This document shows, piece by piece, positions 22,633 through 34,456 of a DNA stretch of 64,000 nt (positions within the stretch are counted from its first letter, which is position 1; the number at the start of each line of letters is the position of its first letter). The DNA is from Ditylenchus dipsaci (taxonomy: Eukaryota > Nematoda > Chromadorea > Rhabditida > Anguinidae), in contig SADC01001212.1 in the NCBI GenBank assembly GCA_004194705.1, forward strand, positions 1 through 64,000, given 5' to 3'. The notes below the pieces were generated by a model, which made no database searches, was not told the origin of the DNA, and worked only from the letters and a program-made list of their open reading frames with translations. Position numbers and translations under genes: made by a program.

Positions 22633-23321
22633 GCTATAATTGATTTGGTTTGCTAAAAACCTGAAATATGCCACGAAAAACATTATTTCTGCCACGAAAA
22701 ACGGGATGCCACGAAAAACCTGAAATGTGCTACGAAAAAACTGAAAACTGCCACGAAAAACCTGAAATGTGCCACGAAAAATATTATTCATGCCTTTTTC
22801 TATCCAAGACCAACCAAATTTTGCATAATTTTGCAAGAATTCAAATTTTTTAGCCTAAAAATGACTTGGATTGGTCAGAATCCCACCCCGAGTGGCCAGA
22901 AGCCCCTGATAGTTGGTTTTTGGGGGTTCAGTAAAGGGGGGTAAACTTTTTACGAAAAATCGATTGAGCGGATCACATTTCCAGTCAGATACGCTTAATC
23001 GCTCAGAAATCCATGTTTCGGTGGTTTTGAGTGGTTCAGGGTGGATTTCTGAACGATTAAGCGTATCTGACTGGAAATCTGATCCGCTCAATCGATTTTT
23101 CGTAAAAAGTTCACCCCTTTACTAAACCCCCAAAAACCGAGTTTCATGGGCTTCTGGCCACTTGAGGTGGGATTCTGACCAATCCAAGTCATTTTCAGGC
23201 TAAAAAATTTGAATTCTTTCAAAATTATGCAACATTTGGTTGGTCTTGGACAGAAAAAGGCATAAATAATATTTTTCGTGGCATATTTCAAGTTTTTAGC
23301 GAACCAAATCAATTTATGCAA
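22633..23321. mobile_element. Foldback-like element H (CCACGAAAAACCTGAAATGT arrays)
   Basis: Five units of GCCACGAAAAACCTGAAATG type lie at 22665-22785. The opposite end has a single unit (23270-23300). The centre is a long near-perfect palindrome (22850-23200) with GATTAAGCGTATCTGACTGG and its inverse. Flanking 8-bp repeats AGGCAAAG lie at 22625-22632 and 23322-23329. No coding region. Confidence 0.75.
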
Positions 23322-23896
23322 AGGCAAAGTGAACGGCTTGAGAAGCCGTGGTAGTGCAAAGAATTAAAGCCTTTTGCGCCTTCAAAAAGCATAATGTTTT
23401 TCAGGGTTGAGTTAAAAATGGCTATAAAAGGCTTTTTTACCATTCCAGGTGACCGAATACCCTAGAATACCCTTAAATACCATGGTCTTATCTTTCTAAT
23501 ATATTTTGGCACCCTTTTAGGTTTTTTACTTTGGCCTCTAAGGCAAAAACTATTGCTTTTTGTTTTTAGGCTCTTAAATACGCTTCGACATTGATCACAC
23601 GTTTTTTTCGGTTACCGTGGCAGCCTGTCACTATGACCCACACTGTTCACGCACACTGTTGCAATTTTCGCGAGGTCTGGATGTGTTGTTTTAGCTATTC
23701 TTCGTCGCCCCTCTTGCAACCAAACTTCACGCTTGGCGCATAAATTCTAGGCAGGTCTTAACCTGCAACTTCTTTTTTACACAATCTTATATATTTACTT
23801 TTTGAATTTGCGCAGATAAAACTTGTAGTTTTTTGCGAGGTGTGCTGTTTAAGCATTTTTTTACAATTATTGCTTGACCTCTTTTTTTTCATTAAA

Positions 23897-26824
23897 ATGG
23901 CCAATTCAACCAGTAATTCTACATGTACATCTACTTGGCAGTCACTTATAGATCAGTTGCACAAACACAAGGTCATAAGGCAGAACTTTTAGAGATGTTA
24001 GAGACTTTACCAATATAAAATTTTCAGAGTTTCCGAGTGCATACTGGCAATATCAATAATTACGTAGAGTTAAAGCTGAAGAGGTATGCCAACTCGGCCG
24101 AGGAGTTGAGTGCTTGCCTAGACTTGCAGTTTGCAAACCTGCCTGATGACGCTCAATTAGGGTGAGCTGAAAAGAACGTTTAAAATCGAAAGTGAAGGTG
24201 TAGTGGAGTGAGCTGGGAACTTGAAACTTCTTGTCTGATGTCAATGTTGTCAGAGACTTACAAAGCAACCATCTGAACTGTCCCCTGCTAGCCCCCAAAT
24301 TTTCTAGTTGCTTTCATGGACTTTAGCCCCCTCCATCCTGAAATTATTTTTGGGAAAAATTGTAGATTAAAAACAGTGTAAACTTAAAAACGGTGTAGGT
24401 TGAATGACCTCAGGAGGGGCTTTAGTCCTTCCTGAAAAATATTTCTGGATACGCCTTTTGTTGCTCTTTACATTTTTCCGTGGTTTTCAGTGCGCAAAAT
24501 ATGAAAAACAGTATTATAGCCAGCATAACCACAAAAATTTCATTTTTCAGACGCCTCGGTCTTTAAAATGATTTTTTACAAAATCCGTTTGTACAAAATC
24601 AGCTTGAAAATCGGGAGCTGGAAAAAAATTGTGGCTGGACGCAATGTTGGCTTTACGACTGGTTTTCGTATTCAGCGCATAAAAAAAGATGAAAATGTGG
24701 GCTATTTGCAAAGCATGCCACCTATTTTGTACTCAGTAAGATGAGCTATATGATCAGTGGTAATTTTGCAAAAAAAGGCTCAAATTCTTTTACCCCGTCA
24801 AATCGTAAAAATGTGTTTTTATATCCAACAGTTTTCAATTTTTTCCAACATTTTAACATGCAAATGTAGCCCTGGATCTCGGCTTTCTAACAAGCCATCG
24901 ACTAAATTTCTGAGATTTCAAAAAGTTGGAGAAAAAAGTCATTTTATAGACCAAATTTTTTGAAAAATTTGATCCATACAAAGACTTTTTTCTCTAACTT
25001 TTTAAAATCTCAGAAATTCAGTCGATAGCTTGTTGGAAAGCCGAGATCCAGGGCTACATTTGGATGTTAAAATGTTGAAAAAGTTTAAAGAAAAAGTTTA
25101 AGAAATACTGAAAAGAAACAAATTTTTACGATTTGACGGGGTAAAAGAATAATTTGACGGGGTAAAGTACTTACAGCCAAAAATAAATGGGGCAAAACAC
25201 AATGCCACAAACACGTTTTTGAATTGAACCGCCCCCCCCCCACCTAAATTAGACCCCGGGGAGGTGTCTAATAGGAAATAAACGGTAGTTAAAAAAGTTC
25301 TTTTATTAGTCATATCTTTGTTTAAGAGACGACGGGATGCTTTTGCTTGCGGATAAAAAGCACAGAGACACAGCCTATGAACGGGATGATTTGAAGATAA
25401 CCTTGAAGTTGTTTTTGGAGGACTTTGAATTCACCTACATAAGAGATGCCATAGACGCCACCTTGTCGCAGTTAAACATTGATGTTATTGAACAACTGAT
25501 TTTGGCATTTCCTCAACCTGGTTTGATTTGAGACAAAGCAAAGAATTTCAAGGCAAATTCTAATATTTTAGATGATAGCACTACAGATAGCAATGTAGAT
25601 GACAAGTGGATAGAACAAGTGGTTAAGGTATGGGCATCGATTGAAACAGAGCTAGTAGCTCCAGGAAAGGTTAGGATTCAGACTTAGTGAAAGTTCAGAT
25701 TTTTAAGTAGTGAAAGTTATAGGTGTTTAGTGTGGGAGTAGCTGACTTTGAGTTGAGTTCTCTGGCCGCTCTCTACGATAAAGTCAAGATTAAACCCTGT
25801 GTGGATCACTTCAAGTAAGTGGTGCTTTAAAGAATTGCGGCTTAATCTAGATCTCAAAATTGTCAATTTCGGCATCTGCAGTTGCAAGTCATAAGTTTTT
25901 AAATACAAAAAGTTAAAGAAAAAGCTAAAATTAAGGGGACTAAAGGTACAGGGTGGCTCAAGAAATTCCCGCGATTTCGAATGCTCATAACTTTTCTCTC
26001 AGTAGCGATTTTAAAATTCTGTTTTTACAGCCATCCTGAGATTGGTGTATAATGCGAAAAACACGATTTTAGCTTGGCTACCCTGTGGTATAGGCCAGCA
26101 TACCAGGACGCGATCCACAAGGTGACCAAGCAAAAATCGTGTTCTTACATTATATACCAATCAAAAACGCCCATGAAACTAAGAATGGCTGTAAAAACAG
26201 AATTTCGAAATCGCAAGAGAGCGAAAAGCTCTCAGCGTTTGAAATCGGGGGAATTTCTTGGGCCACCCTGCATCATATAGCGTCTTAAACTTGTAACTAT
26301 CAATTTCCTATAAAAATAGCTCAAAATCATTACTTTTATCCCTGCACATCATATTGGAAAATAAACTTTGAAGTATAATAAAATGAGAACAATCATTTTT
26401 CGACCTATTTAAAAACTACATTATTTTAGCATTGAAGGCTGTTGTGTGGTTAGTTTTTTTATTGGAGCTAGTCCATAAATTTACTTATTTCTACACTGAA
26501 ATACTCTAGGTGCCCCCAGACCTTCAGGCTTATGCTCGAGAGCACGACATTCAGTTGCTGACACACAATGACCCCAATCCATACCCCTTAAAAGACGTCT
26601 TTCGATCTTTTTGTGGCATTGATAAGGACAACAGCAATCAGACTAAATCTGTTTGTTGCGCCACTTTTTCGCCTGTTTGGGCTGCTAGGTATAGTTACTG
26701 TAAAATTAGCAATTGTTCAATTACTAAAAAAACTGAGTTCAGGTACACTATTTGGGTGCGCAGACGATCTTTGATGGCAGCCAAAGGCTATATTGTCCAG
26801 TTTGGGAGTGCGGTCAACACTTAG
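23897..26824 (+). CDS. GCLM: Glutamate-cysteine ligase modifier subunit
   Basis: This is the regulatory subunit of the first, rate-limiting enzyme of glutathione synthesis; it binds the catalytic subunit and raises its affinity for glutamate. Exons: 23897-23971, 24028-24161, 25327-25520, 25572-25669, 25723-25814, 26430-26448 (19 nt), 26510-26688, 26743-26824. All phases agree and give 290 residues (human 274). Matching blocks are HTGNINNYVELKLKRYANSAEEL, then DDLKITLKLFLEDFEFT (the human EEMKVSAKLFI region), VGVADFELSSLAALYDKVKIKP, CCVVPPDLQAYAREHDIQLLTHNDP and the end RRSLMAAKGYIVQ. The fold is aldo-keto-reductase-like. No frame damage is seen. Two introns carry repeats: a palindrome (24775-25150) and a TA-flanked MITE (25948-26275). 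Confidence 0.93.
24775..25150. mobile_element. Palindromic element in GCLM intron 2
   Basis: TTTTACCCCGTCAAATCGTA at the left and TACGATTTGACGGGGTAAAA at the right enclose arms with CTGGATCTCGGCTTTC and its inverse GAAAGCCGAGATCCAG. The centre is near 24965. A related phrase (GGGCTACATT with TAGCT) recurs near 60020 and 63270. A poly-C tract follows at 25230. Confidence 0.7.
25948..26275. mobile_element. CAGGGTG-type MITE in GCLM intron 5
   Basis: ACAGGGTGGCTCAAGAAATT at the left is matched inverted by AATTTCTTGGGCCACCCTG at the right; the arms share AACACGATTTT / AAAAATCGTG. Relatives lie at 36454-37221, near 53218 and at 63730 to the window end. Confidence 0.75.
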
Positions 26825-26964
26825 AAACTAGGCGCTCAACTTAGAATTTGAGTACTAATGAGCTAAAAAAAATTTTCGTTGTGATCTTAAATTTTATTAT
26901 AATATAACAGTTCGTATTTACAAATTAGGCGTGATAAAATTAGCTAACAATTATTTGCTTCATG

Positions 26965-29900
26965 TTAAACAAAAGTAGACTCCCAGACAAATGTGCTAAT
27001 ATTTGAGCCTTGAGCATTGTTTCCATTGATGTAGGTGAGCTTATTATTCACTTGCCTGCTACTTCTTTGGTCTTTTACTTGACTAGTACTAACTTCAGCT
27101 GATTTTTTGATGGTTTTGTTAAGGTCTAGTATGGCCTCGATTTGCTTGGCGGCGGTAGCTGTATCACAGTTTACTGCCTAAAAGTATAAATTAGTTTGTG
27201 AAAAAAATTTATTTAGAATATTTTTGACGCTAGTGTCATGTATCGAAGCCTTAAGCGTAGGTCAGGCCAAAGTTAGGATGGGTTCAAACATGATTTCAAA
27301 ATTAAAAAATGGGACTGACATACGACTCGATACACATTGTGACTCGATACACCAACTCGATACAGTTGCGACTAGTGATGGAAGCGGGACGGGACGGTCC
27401 CGAAAGTCCCGTCCGCCGAAGAAATTTTTTGCCAAAGTCCCGTCCCGGTGGTCCCGAACTTTCAGAGTAAAAGTCCCGGTTCCGGTCCCGAAAATCGAAA
27501 AAATTTCGGGACTTTTTTATTTATTTCATTGTCAAGAAATTTACACATTTTACCTTTTTCGCCAATTTATCATTATTCTTCTTATCATTCTTTCGCTTTT
27601 GTGCAATTTTTTCTCTTGTCTTTCGTCTTTCAAGTCTTTCGTCTTTCTTCGTCTCTAGTCTTTCAAAAAGAGTAGGTTCAATTAACTCAACTTTTTTAAA
27701 GAAAGACGAAGGTTTATTTCCTGTGCTAGCGAAAATAGCTCGTCGCTACTTATCAGCTCCAGCTACAAGCGTACCAAGTGAACAGCTATTCTCGGTGGCG
27801 CGGGATGTATGCGACTACAGGCGTTCAAATCTTTCTCCAGAGCATGCGGAACAATTATTTTTTTGAACAAGAATCTAAGCGTCGTTAATTTCAACTACTA
27901 GCTCTTTTGTGATGTAATATTGTGAAATGAAGTTTTTTTGAAACAATGCTTTTACAGTCAACACTCGATAATCCGTCACCCCTTGGGACCGGCCGTGGGG
28001 TGACGGATAATCAAGAGTGACGGATTAGCGAGTGACGGATTAGCCTAATTTATTTAAGGCAAAACCAAACAAAGTGTCACGAAGGTGACGGATTATCGAG
28101 AGTGACGGATTAGCGAGTGACGGATTATCGAGAGTTGACTGTATTAGAAGTCCCGAACGAAACTTTTTCAGGTCCCGGCAAAATTTTTGAAAAGTCCCGG
28201 TCCCGGTCTCGAAATTTTTTTCTTAAAAGTCCCGTCCCGGTAGTCCCGAAATTTTAATATTTCCATCACTAGTTGCGACTCGATACACCAACTCGATACA
28301 GTTGCGACTCGATACGCCAACTCGATACACCGGGTCTCGAGTTCGACTCCCGCCGATTGTTATTTTTATATTTTGACATTTTTTTATTCTTTTGTATCAA
28401 TATTCATCACTTCTAAGTTAGAAGTTCTAACCATATATTTACTTTGATAATGGCTAAACATTCGGAAAGCAGCTTAAATTTATGCGATGCCGCTGGATAC
28501 CCTATTTCTTATTTATCACTTGGTTTTCTCCTTAGAGTTTGGCAAAAGAGCCTACGAATAAGTACATAATCGAGAGAATCGCTCAGAATTGTCTCTAAAG
28601 TATGTGCGCGCATATTCCGTGCGCATATTTTATTCTCAAGGCCCCTATGTCCCCGAAGAGGGTAACCTTGTAACATTTTTTTAATTCATGCCCTTACGAA
28701 TTTTTCATATTTTTAGCCGTTTTGTAGTTTCAGAACACATTTGAGGCCGTCCTAACGCATGCTGGCCTACCCTTTGCCTAAGGCTTTGCCTAAATTATAA
28801 AAAGACAATAAAATGGCCTGAAATTTTGTAGAAGGTACAAAATCTGTATGAAATCTCAGAAGGTGCGAAACACCCTAATGACGATGAGAATCAAGGATTC
28901 AGAGACGCAAAAAGATATTAAAGCCCATCACATCGAAAAAAATGACAAAACGTCAAAATAACACTAGACGAAGGTCAAACTCGAGACCCCTGTATCGAGT
29001 TGGCGTATCGAGTCGCAACTGTATCGAGTTGGCGTGTCGAGTCGCAACTGTATCGAGTTGGCGTATCGAGTCGCAACTGTATCGAGTTGGCGTGTCGAGT
29101 CGCAACTGTATCGAGTTGGTGTATCGAGTCGCAACTGTATCGAGTTGGTGTATCGAGTCGCAACTGTATCGAGTTGGTGTATCGAGTCGCAACTGTATCG
29201 AGTTGGTGTATCGAGTCGCAACTGTATCGAGTTGGTGTATCGAGTCGCAACTGTATCGAGTTGGTGTATCGAGTCGCAACTGTATCGAGTTGGTGTATCG
29301 AGTCGCAACTGTATCGAGTTGGTGTATCGAGTCGCAACTGTATCGAGTTGGTGTATCGAGTCGCAACTGTATCGAGTTGGTGTATCGAGTCGCAACTGTA
29401 TCGAGTTGGTGTATCGAGTCGCAACTGTATCGAGTTGGTGTATCGAGTCGCAACTGTATCGAGTTGGTGTATCGAGTCGCAACTGTATCGAGTTGGTGTA
29501 TCGAGTCGCAACTGTATCGAGTTGGTGTATCGAGTCGCAACTGTATCGAGTTGGTGTATCGAGTCGCAACTGTATCGAGTTGGTGTATCGAGTCGCAACT
29601 GTATCGAGTTGGTGTATCGAGTCGCAACTGTATCGAGTTGGTGTATCGAGTCGCAACTGTATCGAGTTGGTGTATCGAGTCGCAACTGTATCGAGTTGGT
29701 GTATCGAGTCACAATGTGTATCGAGTCGTCGTTATACCAAAAAATGGCGTCTTGACTTTTGTCTGATGATTTTTTGGCACTGTTTTCACTGTTCCTCCAT
29801 TAATTCGCCACCTTTTTTTCAAGCTTGTCTGTGGCATTGTGTGTTTTGTCACTTTTGACTTCTGTGCTAATTACTAATTAAAATGTAGCGCATCTCACTG

Positions 29901-30818
29901 GCTACAAAATGGGTGGTAATTTGTCTGAAATAAGCCTTCAGAAAGTAGCACAATGGAAAAAAACCTCTTTTTTAAAGAAGATGGCGGATTAATATAATAG
30001 AGGCTTTACGGTAACTGTTTTATGACTCACTTGTACAGCGGTCATGCCAGTTTCTCTGGCTGCCTTGCAGTGCATTTCGGTATCGTCCACAAAAATGCAT
30101 TCATAAGGATCTACGCCAAGCTTCTGCGCTGCTAACTAGAAATAATACTCTTTAAAGTTAATTTTTCGTAAAACAACCCACTATAAATATATTTGGATCA
30201 GGCTTGCGTAGACCAACTCTACACGATTCCACTACCAAGTCAAACTTAGACACGTCCGTGAGAATCACTGACCGATTCTTGGCCGGTGTCCAGAACCCTG
30301 TAACAGTCACGCTCTTTCACACAAATTTTATTTTATAGACCTACCATTGTTAGTCACTACAGCCACTTTAATACCAGCTTGTTTTAGTTTGCGGATAAGA
30401 TTGTGCATTGGCAGGTCCTGCAATATTATTTGAAAAATTTGTCTAATGTAAAAGTTAGGCCTACTAAAAACGCGTGATTTTCCACTAAAGTGTTCTCTAG
30501 ATTTCCGTCTGGCTAAAACACAGAATTTACTTCGTTTAAAAATAATTTCTGTCACAAAAATATTTAAAAAAAAAATTACTTACAAGTCCTGGAAATACAT
30601 CAGCAACCAGTTCTCTGAGCTCATCCACTGACTGACTACCATGATCAAAATCTTGAAGGTCCTTGTAGACTTGTTTGTCTTCTTGGCTTTTTCATCAATC
30701 TATCATAGGCCATAGGATCTTTGTACTGGATTAAAACTCCACCCATGTCGAACAGCACAGCTTTGAAGCGCCGATTTGTAGGGGTGGGTGATCCGGGCTG
30801 TGAGTTGTCTATTGTCAT
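26965..30818 (-). CDS. HAD-superfamily protein, ACAD10/EPHX2 N-terminal-like
   Basis: Minus-strand exons: 30584-30818, 30345-30417, 30182-30297, 30031-30135 and 26965-27177. HAD motifs can be read in order: motif [10 protein letters not shown], motif II VVTNNG, motif III Lys in GLRKPDP, motif [14 protein letters not shown]. As in ACAD10, the second Asp of the usual DxD is Gly, so classical phosphatase chemistry is doubtful. The last exon gives [20 protein letters not shown] plus a polar tail. Exon 1 is one base too long: the frame before about 30693 and the frame after it ([20 protein letters not shown]) differ by one, an insertion or miscall. The region between motif I and the next helix is short for the family. 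The last intron is 2.85 kb and is occupied by element I with a hAT inside. Confidence 0.8.
27700..27866 (+). pseudogene. hAT transposase C-terminal dimerisation fragment
   Basis: The frame reads [20 protein letters not shown] then [30 protein letters not shown], stop. This is the hallmark end of the hAT dimerisation domain (LA..YLS.PATS..SER.FS.AG....RR..L.P...E.L.FL). No catalytic DDE part is present in the element, so it is a decayed, dependent copy. Confidence 0.88.
27955..28141. mobile_element. Pogo-like MITE nested in the hAT
   Basis: CAGTCAACACTCGATAATCC and the inverse GGATTATCGAGAGTTGACTG end a 187-bp element flanked by TA (27953-27954, 28142-28143). Inside, GTGACGGATTA units repeat several times. 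TA duplication and CAGT...CGATAATCC ends fit the pogo/Tigger branch of Tc1-mariner. Confidence 0.85.
28988..29720. repeat. Homogeneous 29-bp tandem array
   Basis: About 25 head-to-tail units, each a TATCGAGTTGGT half and a TATCGAGTCGCAACTG half. The first five units carry GGCG for GGTG; the rest are essentially identical. Because 29 is not a multiple of three and the unit lacks stops, long open frames arise in several frames on both strands. None is a gene. Confidence 0.95.
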
Positions 30819-30849
30819 GATGGCTGGCCTGAATCAATTGTGATTTATT

Positions 30850-32425
30850 GAGTGTTTAGAGCTGTTTTTATAAACAAAAATTTTGTTCGAAAAAGAGACT
30901 ATCGAGAAGTCAATTGAGCGGAATGCCTGATTAAATTAAGAAGTGTATTTAGTTGAGTTTTTTTGGTGCAAAGACCAACGAAGATGATCCAATTAGATTT
31001 TATTTGATTTTGCTTTTTCAGGCTTAAAAGAACCATAGCCGTCGCCGACAAAGAGAATTTCAAATGTTTAAATTCGCTCGGGACAGTTCTCTTTCGTCTT
31101 TCATTGTACTCTTTCGAGTCATTCTAAGCAAGTCAAAAGAGTACAGTGCGACACAAAAGAGAACTGTCCCGCGCGAATTCAAACATTTTAAATTCTCGTT
31201 GTCGGCGACGGCTATGGTCCTTTAAAGCTAAGTTTTATACAAAACCTAAAACCAAAGAGACATTTGAAAGAAACTTTGGTGGTGTGTTTTGATTTTAGAA
31301 AAAAATTTCGTGAAAAATGCATATTTTATTCATTTTTAAAAAATACCTTAACCATTGTTGCCTGAATGTTGGTAAATTTTTGTCAAGTTTCGACCGAGAT
31401 GTTTTTTCGGGATATTTCAAGCACATTTTTCAACCAAAATGCACAAACTCGTAGTAATCTTGACCCCTTAGTCTTAAAAGGACTAGGATAAGCTATATAA
31501 GCACAAACCATCTTACGGTGCCTAATTCTCACCAACCATCCAGTGATCGAGTCTATTGTTAGGCTTTTTGGTCACTCGCTTACATCGCTTGTGTTTAAAA
31601 CTACGAGGCGGGAAAATTCTTGACCTAATTTTTTATACGAAAACTCTTGCGCGAGAACTTGGTAGCTAATTCCCAAAAATCAGTTTTCTTTGGTACCCTA
31701 AATGTCCGGTCACCAAAATATTGTGGAGTAATTGCTGTGAAGCATAAGAAAATCCATAAAACAGAGCAATTCTAATTGATTTTTTTATCATGAGCACCAT
31801 ACTGAGGAAATAAAATAGTACAAACTAATTAGTCTTCTTGTGAAAATTATGTGCCCTTACTTTTTAACACCAAAGTTCAGGTCATTTTTTTCTAAGAACC
31901 TTAAGAAGGAAAGTACTCTTATCGTTCAAAGTGAAATTAATTGTAAGACACTTATGTCTTTAAAAAAATGGGTGTGATTAGATAAAAGCAACTAAACACT
32001 AATCAAATTAGGCTAAATGTTGCACACAAACTAGTTAAGGGAATTCTTTAGACAGGCAAGGTTTGTAAAAATTTATTTTTGCAATTTAACAAAACAGTCC
32101 ACTTTTAACGTTAACTGTAGATATATTTGTTCACAACGTCACAGGGATTTGAATAAGATTGTTTTAGAAGTTTTTGTTCTTTTTCGTTTTAAAAAATTAA
32201 CGAAAAAAAATTTTTCGCTTTGAGATGTCTATTAGCACTGTACAAAATAACCTTTTCCATAAAAAAATGTTCAAAAAATGTTCATAAAAAAATGTTTTCT
32301 CTAAAAAAATTTCGTTTCCATCCTTGGATTTACTGTTAAAAAAATTTAACTGTAAAGATATTGCTTCACTTTTAACATTCAAATCTCAACTGTAATAGTT
32401 TGAAGGTTACTTTACTTTAACTTAC
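30850..32425. other. Intergenic stretch with one palindrome
   Basis: The only clear structure is the palindrome at 31022-31230. The rest is AT-rich with no gene I can support. Confidence 0.5.
31022..31230. mobile_element. Palindromic element with CCATAGCCGTCGCC ends
   Basis: ACCATAGCCGTCGCCGACAA at the left is matched by TTGTCGGCGACGGCTATGG at the right. The arms carry GGACAGTTCTCTTT / AAAGAGAACTGTCC. About 210 bp, no coding capacity, adjacent to the 5' end of the HAD gene. Confidence 0.75.
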
Positions 32426-33666
32426 ATGCCCTCTTCTCTATTAAAAGTAGCATATATGTCATCCTGAGGATCCGTAGAAATCTGTCCAGGAAAATATGCG
32501 TGTAGCACAAATTGTTGCCGATAGACATTGTCTCCGTTCTTGTACTTGTTATACCAATGATCTAAATTTTTTTATTCAGTTCACTATTTAAAGGTCAAAT
32601 CAGGTCTCTTAGAAGATCTTTTTTGAAAAAAAATGTTTATTTTAGGGTTCTAAGTATTTTAAAATTTAAACAAATTTTGAAATTTTTTGGGGATGCAAGA
32701 CGTAGCGTATATTTTGAGTTACACCCCTCCATTTGAATAATTCCCTTTTGTAATAACCCGCTAATTTAGGCGTATTACTTGAGGAGGTTTTTTTTGGGGG
32801 GGGGGTAAGGGTTGTGGGGAAGCGGTCGTTTTCGGTTCTTTTTACATGCTAAATTTTGACTTGGGAGGATGTCATATTTTAAAAATTCATTCAAGGTACT
32901 TGGGAGTTTTCACGTTTTTTAAGATCTATCTTTTCTGAAAAAAAAATTGAGACATGGGATTAAGAAATAAATAAAAATTGAGTCATAAATACCAGGGTCG
33001 CCGATTGGCGAAAAATCAATAGAATTCCAACAAGCTTCTATTTTCGGATAATATTTTCATATTTTTATTTGGAAAACCGTATTAAATATCCCAAAAATTA
33101 ATACCGATTCTGTTCCTTGAAACCGCTTGTTCTAGACCAGGTGGCACAAATTGTCGGCGATACATTTATAAGCGTCCAATAAACAGAAAAATAAGTTAGA
33201 CTGAAACGTTAAACTTGCCTAGTTCGCTTTTATGTTGGCTAATTAAAGTTTAGAGGCAATTATAGTGGCGTTTAAGCTCGAGCAATTTTCCATACGGCTA
33301 AAAGGTGGCGAAGGGCAGTCAGGGGAACATAATAAGTAGGTACAAAGAAATATTGGGCATCTGCTTTCTAGACCTCTAATTAGTGGTTGCCAACATTATA
33401 AGAGGTCTTCTAAAGATTAGTTAACAAAAGAATCGGCTACATTAATATAAAAGTGGAAAACGTGAAAATTTGTAAAATGTGCATGACAGACTTCCTTATT
33501 ACTTTTAAAAGAACAACTTAAAACTTGATTGGTGGTTTAATATGCGCATTATTGTTATATGAAAATGTGATTATTTTTACAGGGGACTTACACGAGCTGT
33601 GTTTTTTCTATCGTGAGTTGTAAAAAATTCAGCGTATTTTCTTTTGCTTTGCACCTCCGGTGTCAT
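32426..33666 (-). CDS. Unidentified gene, two exons visible
   Basis: Exon 33594-33666 opens MTPEVQSKRKYAEFF and its donor leads in phase to exon 32426-32561, which reads WYNKYKNGDNVYRQQ, LHAYFPGQISTDPQD, DIYATFNREEG before a GTAAG donor. Flanking splice signals and natural amino-acid composition support real coding DNA. I do not recognise the family, and later exons below 32426 were not found. It lies between the HAD and TTLL15-like genes on the same strand, 1.6 kb upstream of the HAD start, so it could be an independent gene or extra 5' exons of that gene. Confidence 0.4.
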
Positions 33667-34375
33667 CTGTAAAGTGAAATGTATATGGCTAAATATCCTG
33701 CTAAATTTTGACATTTACTCAAGGACAAGAATCGTACTTTTTAGAAAGATTTGTACTTCTCATCAAAATTTTTGTTTTTAAATAAAATATCACGATTCCA
33801 AGGCTAGATTCGTGTTTTTGTTGTCGCTCCTAATGTCACTCTTTGAAGTGACACCAAAAAGATAATTTGACCACGAAATTCGCAATTTTGAATTCCTTCT
33901 TTTAAACTTTAGTTATCGATATAAAAAAGGCAGCGAGCCGCTATGGCACTATCTGTGCCACTACCTCCAGGACTTCATTGAACGGCCGTCATTGAAAAAT
34001 ATTGGACTCAGGGGGATCCCCATTAAAAACGATACCTCAATATCGGTATTGTAAACTTCAAAATTTTCGCACCCGAAATTTTTGCAACAGCACCTGCACC
34101 ACTACAGGGGTCAAAAATTTGCATTGGCGCCTAGTCAGACAGCGGTCGACGTAGGTGCGAGCCGATACTGAACCCAATACCTTTACATCACTGGTGCCTG
34201 TGCAAAAACCTTTGAGACTTTTTTTTATACCGGATATTGGATACTCTTTCTCAATTTTTCGGAGAGGAGCCTTATCAGAGAACATACGGTGTAGTTGAAA
34301 AATTTGACCCTACTAGCAAATACCGCTCCAACAATTTTTCAACATAAAACCTTGCAAAAAATAGATAAATATTAG

Positions 34376-34456
34376 GGCTCTACTGGAGTTGCCGGTGCCA
34401 AAAACAGCTTGGTCCCCCCTGTTGATTTTTTTGGCACCGACAACTCCAGTGGAGCC
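34376..34456. mobile_element. 81-bp mini foldback element
   Basis: GGCTCTACTGGAGTTGCCGG at the left and CCGACAACTCCAGTGGAGCC at the right enclose a 40-bp loop. Perfect 8-bp repeats AATATTAG flank it (34368-34375, 34457-34464). GGCTC ends and the duplication length match the larger Foldback-like elements here. 33990-34350 holds related GGTGCC-rich sequence without a gene. Confidence 0.75.

Larger units (their letters stand above)
27373..28271. mobile_element. Non-autonomous hAT element inside the left array of element I
   Basis: The ends TAGTGATGGAA and TTCCATCACTA are flanked by perfect 8-bp repeats GTTGCGAC (27365-27372, 28272-28279), which are themselves part of the array unit. Subterminal regions are rich in GTCCCG phrases, inverted between the ends. 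The interior keeps the C-terminal piece of a hAT transposase and a nested pogo-like MITE. Confidence 0.9.
27313..29738. mobile_element. Foldback-like element I (29-bp TATCGAGT arrays)
   Basis: The left arm (27320-28335, split by a hAT) and the right arm (28988-29735) are inverted arrays of one 29-bp unit made of GTATCGAGTTGGT and GTATCGAGTCGCAACT. The ends share ACGACTCGATACACATTGTG. Perfect 9-bp repeats AAAAAATGG flank it (27304-27312, 29739-29747). The right array has about 25 units that are almost identical from 29120 on, whereas the left has few. The 650-bp centre shows no transposase. It sits in the last intron of the HAD gene. Confidence 0.88.

Noticed and set aside
28988..29720. Regular repeats as a CRISPR array
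   Set aside because: Units are contiguous with no spacers, and the genes around are eukaryotic with introns.
28942..29858. Six overlapping open frames of 224-274 codons on both strands
   Set aside because: All are translations of the 29-bp tandem array; the unit has no stop codon and is not a multiple of three, so every frame stays open.
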